A DNA stretch of 64,000 nucleotides, from assembly GCF_019393635.1 (NCBI RefSeq), contig NC_057862.1:266428441-266492440 (forward strand). The letters run 5' to 3'. Below are positions 62,286 to 64,000 of this stretch, piece after piece. Below the pieces are notes generated by a model, which was not told the origin of the DNA, did no database searches, and worked only from the letters and a program-made list of their open reading frames with translations. The position numbers were made by a program, and so were the translations under genes. The stretch comes from Dromiciops gliroides (Eukaryota > Chordata > Mammalia > Microbiotheria > Microbiotheriidae). The first letter of the stretch is position 1; each line of letters starts with the position of its first letter.

Positions 62286-63564
62286 CTATTAATAACATAG
62301 GTCACACTCTAAAACAATTTAATTTTAAATAATTTCCACCAATTGTATAGTTTATTGTAACCTTAAAAGTTAGTAATAGAAAATATTTTTGCAGAGAAAG
62401 AAAACTATAGCCTAAATAAAAAATTCACTAAAAACAAAAATTTGAGAATGAGTCAAATGCCACATATTGTGTAATAAAAATGAAATGTTCTCAATTTTTG
62501 TAATGCTTGGCACAATATATTGAGAATTTACAATAAGGAGGGAAAAGTGTTTGTATTTCAAGCTAAGGTGTGACATTGTAGTCACTGACTTAAAACTACA
62601 AAATTATTGATTTTTCTCTTTAGAGTAAGGTATTTAAAGTAATATTTTATTCTTCCAATGTCTCATCATGATGTGGAAGTGATCCTAGTTTATCAAAGTC
62701 TATGCTAGCAGAATGCAAACTTTGCCAGTTCCCAAACAAAACTAGAAAATGTTCAAGTATGCCCAATAGTTAAGGCCCAACATAACATTAATAGGCATCT
62801 GAAGGTGGAGTTTGAAAAAGCAAGTATTGCAAGTATCTTAATAGAAGAAGAAGCTACTAATCAGTTAGCATGGGTAAGAAGGTAAGAGAAAAGTAAAAAT
62901 TTCTCAGTATAAATAATCATAAATTATCTCAATTCTTTTAGTAATTCAAGTGAATTATGGCATTATGATTAGACAAAGACGCATAAGTTTAAATGGGACA
63001 AAAGATAGATGAAAAAATATAATTGCTTCTATGCACTATCTTACATTATTATTTTTAAAAGTTGTTATAAGCATACTAAGCTTTGTAAAAGACACCAAAC
63101 CTAGCAGAGATAAAATTTTCACTTTGTGCAGTATTTGTTTTAGTACAAAAATTTTTATAAATTTACTAGGTTAAAGAAAGCAATATTTATGGTTATTAAA
63201 TAGCTTTAGAACATAGACAAAATTGACAATATCTTACAGATGCATTTTAAAAACTTTCATAGAGAAGTGCTTCAATTTTAGAGAAGACATTTTAAAAATG
63301 ATTATATAGCATTTATATAGCACTTTCACAAATAACTTTACAAATATTAACACATTATAAATAGCAATAATAAATAGCAAACAATAATTATTCAAAATGC
63401 ATTTAATTACCAAGTACTTAAAGTTACCTTTTATCATGCTTGAGCTAAATATTCCCAGAACCGACACACTAGAATAGGATGTTAATTCTTTATATAATTC
63501 CCCATTTAAATATTCTTCTGCTTCTTCAATAGTCACTATCTTCACTGGACATGAAATTCCGTTC
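33304..63564 (-). CDS. TXNDC16: Thioredoxin domain-containing 16 (ERp90), last six coding exons
   Basis: TXNDC16 is a large ER-lumen glycoprotein built from thioredoxin-like folds, reported as ERp90 and linked to ER redox and quality-control partners. Six minus-strand exons at 63428-63564, 59156-59240, 57088-57226, 55460-55620, 54038-54228 and 33304-33497 splice into one continuous frame with every phase matching. The product runs from [19 protein letters not shown] to a TAG at 33304. Segments match what I recall of the human C-terminal region: [59 protein letters not shown] and [13 protein letters not shown]. The N-terminal exons lie beyond the right edge. The last intron is 20.5 kb and full of L1. 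No inactivating change is visible. Confidence 0.94.
33498..34480 (-). other. TXNDC16 last intron, 3' part, unique
   Basis: AT-rich, with a short (TG)n at 34135-34151; no repeats recognised. Confidence 0.5.
34480..34925 (-). mobile_element. Two MIR relics
   Basis: Degraded MIR wording at about 34500-34640 (GTGGTTTAAGTGATTTGACA) and 34835-34925 (ACAGATGAGGGAACTGAGGC). Confidence 0.7.
35020..35150 (+). mobile_element. CORE-SINE (MIR/THER1 type)
   Basis: Head GCTGTAGCACAGTGGATAG and core TTAACTGTGTGAACATGG. Confidence 0.75.
35480..35980 (+). mobile_element. L2/CR1-type LINE relic and flank
   Basis: Wording CTCACCTTCTATAGGAAGTC and TTTCCAACCCCT is typical of an L2 end; weak after 35800. Confidence 0.55.
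35981..36430 (-). mobile_element. Composite retroposon: SINE joined to a polyadenylated unique segment
   Basis: A 17-bp perfect target duplication AATCCTGTGGTTTTTCT (35964-35980 and 36431-36447) encloses 450 bp. On the minus strand this is a SINE (36430 to about 36290), then about 280 bp of non-repeat sequence ending GAAATAAAACTATGATGAAAC. An A-tail with AAAG units follows. AATAAA therefore sits about 15 nt before the tail. The unique part has not been identified. Confidence 0.9.
36651..36786 (-). mobile_element. tRNA-type SINE, A subtype
   Basis: Flanked by ACGTTGTTGATTTT and ACCTTGTTGATTTT (36637-36650 and 36787-36800). Confidence 0.93.
36800..36985 (+). mobile_element. L2-type 3' end
   Basis: TTTAGACTGTGAGTTCTGTG through AAAGTGCTTAATTGATGC and TTACTGACTGA is the L2 tail wording. 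Confidence 0.7.
37000..38185 (+). repeat. Ancient repeat-like sequence, unassigned, with a SINE at 37381
   Basis: Pyrimidine-rich sequence (CTTCATGTCCCTTACTACTC, GAAGAAGTGGTCTTTCTCC) that reads like an old mammal-wide LINE of the CR1/L2 group. The assignment is tentative. Confidence 0.4.
37381..37528 (-). mobile_element. tRNA-type SINE
   Basis: Target duplication TATCCTTTTCT at 37370-37380 and 37529-37539. Confidence 0.93.
38190..38475 (+). mobile_element. L1 ORF2 end, sense arm of an inverted pair
   Basis: [20 protein letters not shown] and [20 protein letters not shown] on the plus strand; its last 86 bp recur inverted at 39194-39279. Confidence 0.88.
38476..38754. other. Spacer between opposed L1 arms
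   Basis: About 280 bp of unassigned sequence (TGCATGGAATCAGAAGGCAT). Confidence 0.5.
38755..39290 (-). mobile_element. L1 3' end, antisense arm, split by a SINE
   Basis: Reverse-complement L1 3' UTR and ORF2 end, meeting the sense arm in an 86-bp exact inverted repeat. Confidence 0.88.
38995..39146 (-). mobile_element. tRNA-type SINE, B subtype, in L1
   Basis: Target duplication CTTATCATTTC at 38984-38994 and 39147-39157. Confidence 0.93.
39336..39391 (+). repeat. (GA)n microsatellite
   Basis: About 28 GA units without interruption. Confidence 0.97.
41551..41694 (-). mobile_element. tRNA-type SINE, A subtype, in L1
   Basis: 16-bp perfect duplication CATAAAAGGCATTCTT at 41535-41550 and 41695-41710. 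Confidence 0.95.
41841..41998 (-). mobile_element. tRNA-type SINE, B subtype, in L1
   Basis: 17-bp perfect duplication GAAAGGTCTATTTATTT at 41824-41840 and 41999-42015. Confidence 0.95.
44990..45550 (-). mobile_element. L1 ORF1 fragment
   Basis: Reverse-complement ORF1 C-terminal region (TTCTTGGTTGTAAACC, ATTTCTTGATATATGAATTG, TTCATTGATAATTTCCTG), split by a SINE. Confidence 0.75.
45171..45334 (+). mobile_element. tRNA-type SINE in L1 ORF1
   Basis: Flanked by ATAACTTATACTGAT (45156-45170) and ATAACTTATGCTGAT (45335-45349). Confidence 0.94.
45560..49190 (+). mobile_element. L1 with 5' UTR, ORF1, spacer and ORF2 C-terminal half
   Basis: The 5' UTR-like part lies at 45560-46170. ORF1 follows with a lysine-rich coiled coil and [16 protein letters not shown] (46590-46640), then [20 protein letters not shown] to [20 protein letters not shown] (46932-47210). 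The spacer is 47220-47870. ORF2 resumes in the RT ([20 protein letters not shown]) and an open 111-codon stretch at 48343-48678 reads [20 protein letters not shown]. The endonuclease and first part of the RT are deleted. Confidence 0.88.
46666..46823 (+). mobile_element. tRNA-type SINE in L1 ORF1
   Basis: Flanked by ACCATATTCCA (46655-46665) and ACCATGTTCCA (46824-46834). Confidence 0.94.
49195..49945 (+). mobile_element. L1 spacer, ORF2 start and 3' end fragment
   Basis: Spacer and endonuclease start at 49195-49590 jump to the 3' end (AGAACCAAGAGAATATTGTA) and 3' UTR. Confidence 0.75.
49808..49860 (+). repeat. (CA)n microsatellite
   Basis: About 53 bp of CA with one TA interruption, inside an L1 3' UTR. 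Confidence 0.95.
49960..50235 (-). mobile_element. Old L1 ORF1-like fragment
   Basis: Reverse-complement wording TTTTCCAGCTCAATTGTTTC matches the ORF1 N-terminal region of other copies here; diverged. Confidence 0.5.
50240..51480 (+). repeat. Ancient L2/CR1-like relics
   Basis: 50240-50720 reads like an L2 end (CACCTGTCTATTTGGC). 50720-51480 holds wording of an old amniote LINE (CACACTGTTACATCATATTG, ATTTTAGTTGTTCTCCTCCA, GCCTTGCTGAATTC). Both lie in the last TXNDC16 intron. Confidence 0.5.
51561..51723 (-). mobile_element. tRNA-type SINE, B subtype (one of two at a shared target)
   Basis: Flanked by CACTGATTCACTTTTTT at 51544-51560 and 51724-51740. Confidence 0.93.
51741..51886 (-). mobile_element. 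tRNA-type SINE, A subtype (two of two at a shared target)
   Basis: Flanked by GATTCACTTTTT at 51729-51740 and 51887-51898; shares its left flank with the preceding SINE. Confidence 0.93.
51899..52260. other. TXNDC16 intron, unique sequence
   Basis: AT-rich; nothing recognised. The last 15 bases are the left target duplication of the next SINE. Confidence 0.5.
52261..52423 (+). mobile_element. tRNA-type SINE with a 13-bp internal duplication
   Basis: 15-bp perfect target duplication AAAATTTATCAGGGA (52246-52260 and 52424-52438). The head repeats AGAGCACTGGCC. Confidence 0.95.
52735..52978 (-). mobile_element. CORE-SINE with an RTE-type tail (MAR1-like)
   Basis: The tail (AGTCGTTTCAGTTGTGTCTG, ACCCCATTTAGGGTTTTC) resembles RTE/BovB 3' ends. 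It is followed in reverse complement by a core and tRNA head ending TGCCACTTAGCACCC. Confidence 0.8.
53255..53380 (-). mobile_element. MIR relic
   Basis: AAAGGTCACAAAGCCATTG and GAACCCAGATCTTCCTGG wording. Confidence 0.75.
53530..53960 (+). repeat. Ancient dispersed repeat, second copy
   Basis: Same family as 22.0-22.5 kb: TATGCCAGGCACCTGGAGA, TTACATTCTAATGGGAGG, CATGGCCTTTGAGCTAAG, GGCACAGAGATGGGAGATGG. Confidence 0.65.
54038..54228 (-). CDS. TXNDC16: TXNDC16 exon
   Basis: The 191-nt exon has acceptor TTTGTTTTATAG and donor GTAAGT. It reads [20 protein letters not shown], then [20 protein letters not shown] and [17 protein letters not shown]. This is the best-conserved visible segment, nearly identical to human over [19 protein letters not shown]. 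Confidence 0.94.
54229..54978. other. TXNDC16 intron, unique AT-rich sequence
   Basis: Nothing recognised; the last 17 bases are the target duplication of the next SINE. Confidence 0.5.
54979..55125 (+). mobile_element. tRNA-type SINE
   Basis: 17-bp perfect duplication AAAAATGCAGTATTTTA at 54962-54978 and 55126-55142. The head has a small deletion around ACCAGATTCAGG. Confidence 0.95.
55460..55620 (-). CDS. TXNDC16: TXNDC16 exon
   Basis: The 161-nt exon has acceptor TTTGCATTTAACAG and donor GTAAGG. It reads [20 protein letters not shown] followed by LFRDDNLN, then [18 protein letters not shown]. Its last two bases (GT) combine with T of the next exon to give V. No long open frame shows this exon, so it is easily missed. 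It fits exactly between its neighbours in phase and homology (human [19 protein letters not shown]). Confidence 0.92.
55621..57087. other. TXNDC16 intron, unique AT-rich sequence
   Basis: Purine-rich at 55625-55720; otherwise AT-rich and repeat-poor. No further exon found by homology or splice pattern. Confidence 0.55.
57088..57226 (-). CDS. TXNDC16: TXNDC16 exon
   Basis: The 139-nt exon has acceptor GTCTGTCCACAG and donor GTGAGT. It reads [20 protein letters not shown] and continues through [20 protein letters not shown] to RALLGIF, ending in phase 0. The LPALL.ARH..G motif matches human TXNDC16. Confidence 0.92.
57227..58044. other. TXNDC16 intron, mostly unique
   Basis: 57860-58000 has weak wording of an old LINE (CATTGTTTGCATATGATATT); otherwise nothing. 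Confidence 0.45.
58045..58205 (+). mobile_element. tRNA-type SINE
   Basis: 16-bp perfect duplication GAAAAATATAATCCTC at 58029-58044 and 58206-58221. Confidence 0.95.
58310..58603 (+). pseudogene. RN7SL pseudogene: 7SL (signal recognition particle) RNA pseudogene, near full length
   Basis: The segment aligns end to end with the roughly 300-nt SRP RNA. The 5' Alu-domain wording ATGCCTGTAATTACAGCTACTG is followed by a degraded GAGGCTGAGGC/GGAT/CTTGAG region. The S-domain block TACCTAAGAAGGGGCAAACC follows, then GGTCAGAAACAGAGCAGGTC and the final GACAGAATAGGGG. It runs into an A-rich tail (AAAAGAAATAAAGGAAG). Most differences look like CpG decay plus scattered changes, so it is old. The S domain is present, so this is a pseudogene of 7SL itself and not an Alu-like SINE. 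It lies in the TXNDC16 intron between the exons at 57.2 and 59.2 kb. Confidence 0.88.
58604..59155. other. TXNDC16 intron, unique
   Basis: Begins with the A/G-rich tail of the 7SL copy (to about 58670); the rest is unassigned. Confidence 0.5.
59156..59240 (-). CDS. TXNDC16: TXNDC16 exon
   Basis: The 85-nt exon is preceded by ATGTTTACAG and followed by GTAAGG. It reads [20 protein letters not shown] then YSEEDALI, in phase with the exon at 63.4 kb (G + AA). The GFVITG.YSEED core is the clearest match to the human protein. Confidence 0.9.
59860..60367 (-). mobile_element. L1 3' tail with repeated end segments
   Basis: Flanked by AATAAACTTGTATCTT (59844-59859 and 60368-60383). Inside, the L1 end wording (CATGTAAAGATAGTTTTCAA; ATAGGTTATATATGTACAAT and ATAGGTTATACATGTACAAT) occurs more than once, so it holds two or three partial tails. 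A SINE lies at about 59990-60128. Confidence 0.85.
59990..60128 (-). mobile_element. tRNA-type SINE in L1 tail
   Basis: Reverse-complement copy with a short loss in the core; flanked by TTTAACATTCATT- and TTCAACATTCATT-like words. Confidence 0.88.
60446..60590 (-). mobile_element. tRNA-type SINE, A subtype
   Basis: Target duplication GACCCCATCTTTT at 60433-60445 and 60596-60608. Confidence 0.93.
60652..61149 (+). mobile_element. Solo LTR (fossil), related to the LTR at 30.63 kb
   Basis: GC-richer block with AATAAATCC near 61041 and end ATTGGTCCCTACA. It shares CAGAGTGGCCAGCCATTTGG- and GGGGGCTGTGTGTGG-type wording with the LTR at 30.6 kb. No internal genes are present. The left end is approximate. 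Confidence 0.75.
61150..62110. other. TXNDC16 intron, unique, with a possible 7SL-like scrap
   Basis: Mostly unique. 61273-61313 weakly resembles the reverse complement of the 7SL 5' domain (CACTACAGCTTAGAACTC); that call is doubtful. Confidence 0.4.
62111..62250 (+). mobile_element. tRNA-type SINE, A subtype, with (TA)n tail
   Basis: TATAATTCTA at 62101-62110 and 62279-62288 flanks the SINE and its (TA)n tail (62251-62280). Confidence 0.92.
62251..62280 (+). repeat. (TA)n microsatellite
   Basis: Fifteen TA units grown from a SINE A-tail. Confidence 0.95.
62289..63427. other. TXNDC16 intron, unique AT-rich sequence
   Basis: No repeat or exon recognised. Confidence 0.55.
63428..63564 (-). 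CDS. TXNDC16: TXNDC16 exon (first visible in window)
   Basis: The 137-nt exon has acceptor TTTATCATTCAG before 63564 and donor GGTAACTT after 63428. It begins with the third base of a split codon and ends with the first base of the next. It reads [19 protein letters not shown] then [20 protein letters not shown] and SSSMIK, close to the human CPVKIVTVKEAEDFLYGELYK segment. The frame stays open past the donor for some distance, but the splice consensus and the match to the next exon decide the boundary. Confidence 0.9.
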
Positions 63565-64000
63565 CTGAATGATAAATACAACCATATTCTAAGCTATTTT
63601 AAAGTGATGCTTTAGCCTATCAAAAATAAACAAATTATACTTTTTATAGACACAACTAAGCATTACTATTTTGAAACTTGGACAGTTTTTAATAATATAT
63701 CATGTCCTTTATAATGACCACACAGTGATAAAATGTGAGAAATATCTCTGTATAAGATCTGTTCTATTCAGTTATTCTCCTTGCTGATTTTCTCTATTCA
63801 CTCAAAATTGCAAATTAAAAAAATTCATAATCAATTAAGCAGCTTTGCAAGATATGAAAGGAGTGAGAAAGTGAGTAATGGGGAACTATAAGAAAAAAAT
63901 CTGAAATGGCAAAGACAAATTTCATAGCTCTCAACAATTAGAAATTATAGCTAAAAAAACACAAAAAAGAAGAAACAAAAAAGAAAATAAAAGAAACAAA
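63565..64000. other. TXNDC16 intron to window edge
   Basis: AT-rich; the last 40 bases are A/G-rich simple sequence. The next upstream exon is outside the window. Confidence 0.55.

Overview
This window is ordinary nuclear DNA from a marsupial. The identification rests on about 32 copies of a short tRNA-headed SINE of the marsupial WSINE1/SINE1 type (A box, B box, then a short CORE-like end reading TGTGTGACCCTGGGCAAGTC). It also rests on many marsupial-type L1 pieces with a characteristic 3' end, and on older MIR/THER1, MAR1 and L2 relics. An Australian marsupial looks more likely than an American one, but I cannot fix the species.

Two host genes are recognisable, both on the minus strand. 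PTGER2 (prostaglandin E2 receptor EP2) lies at 5436-19505: two coding exons separated by a 13.0-kb intron full of L1 and SINE insertions. Its first exon carries a 4-bp tandem duplication that breaks the frame, although everything after it still reads as good receptor sequence in the shifted frame. The last six coding exons of TXNDC16 (ERp90, an ER-lumen thioredoxin-fold protein) lie at 33304-63564. All six have canonical splice sites and compatible phases, and the gene continues past the right edge. From memory, PTGER2 and TXNDC16 are convergent in human; here they point the same way, which suggests a local inversion.

Layout: 1-4165, L1 pieces on the minus strand. 4180-5435, old MIRs and the PTGER2 3' flank. 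5436-5627, PTGER2 exon 2. 5628-18649, the PTGER2 intron, largely a mosaic of nested L1s from 8.6 to 17.9 kb. 18650-19505, PTGER2 exon 1, with its promoter region to about 19.9 kb. 19.9-33.2 kb, the intergenic interval, with a solo LTR, L1 mosaics, the 3' end of an old endogenous retrovirus and a second LTR. 33.2-33.5 kb, the TXNDC16 terminal exon. 33.5-54.0 kb, its 20.5-kb last intron, dominated by L1. 54-64 kb, five upstream TXNDC16 exons in more unique sequence, with a full-length 7SL RNA pseudogene and another solo LTR in the introns.

I found no CRISPR array, operon, intact virus or undescribed gene system. The more unusual signals are structural: the PTGER2 frameshift and orientation; a SINE joined to a polyadenylated unique segment and inserted as one unit; two SINEs landing in the same target; an 86-bp perfect inverted repeat made of L1; a 112-bp perfect direct duplication beside a small tandem triplication; and the 7SL pseudogene.
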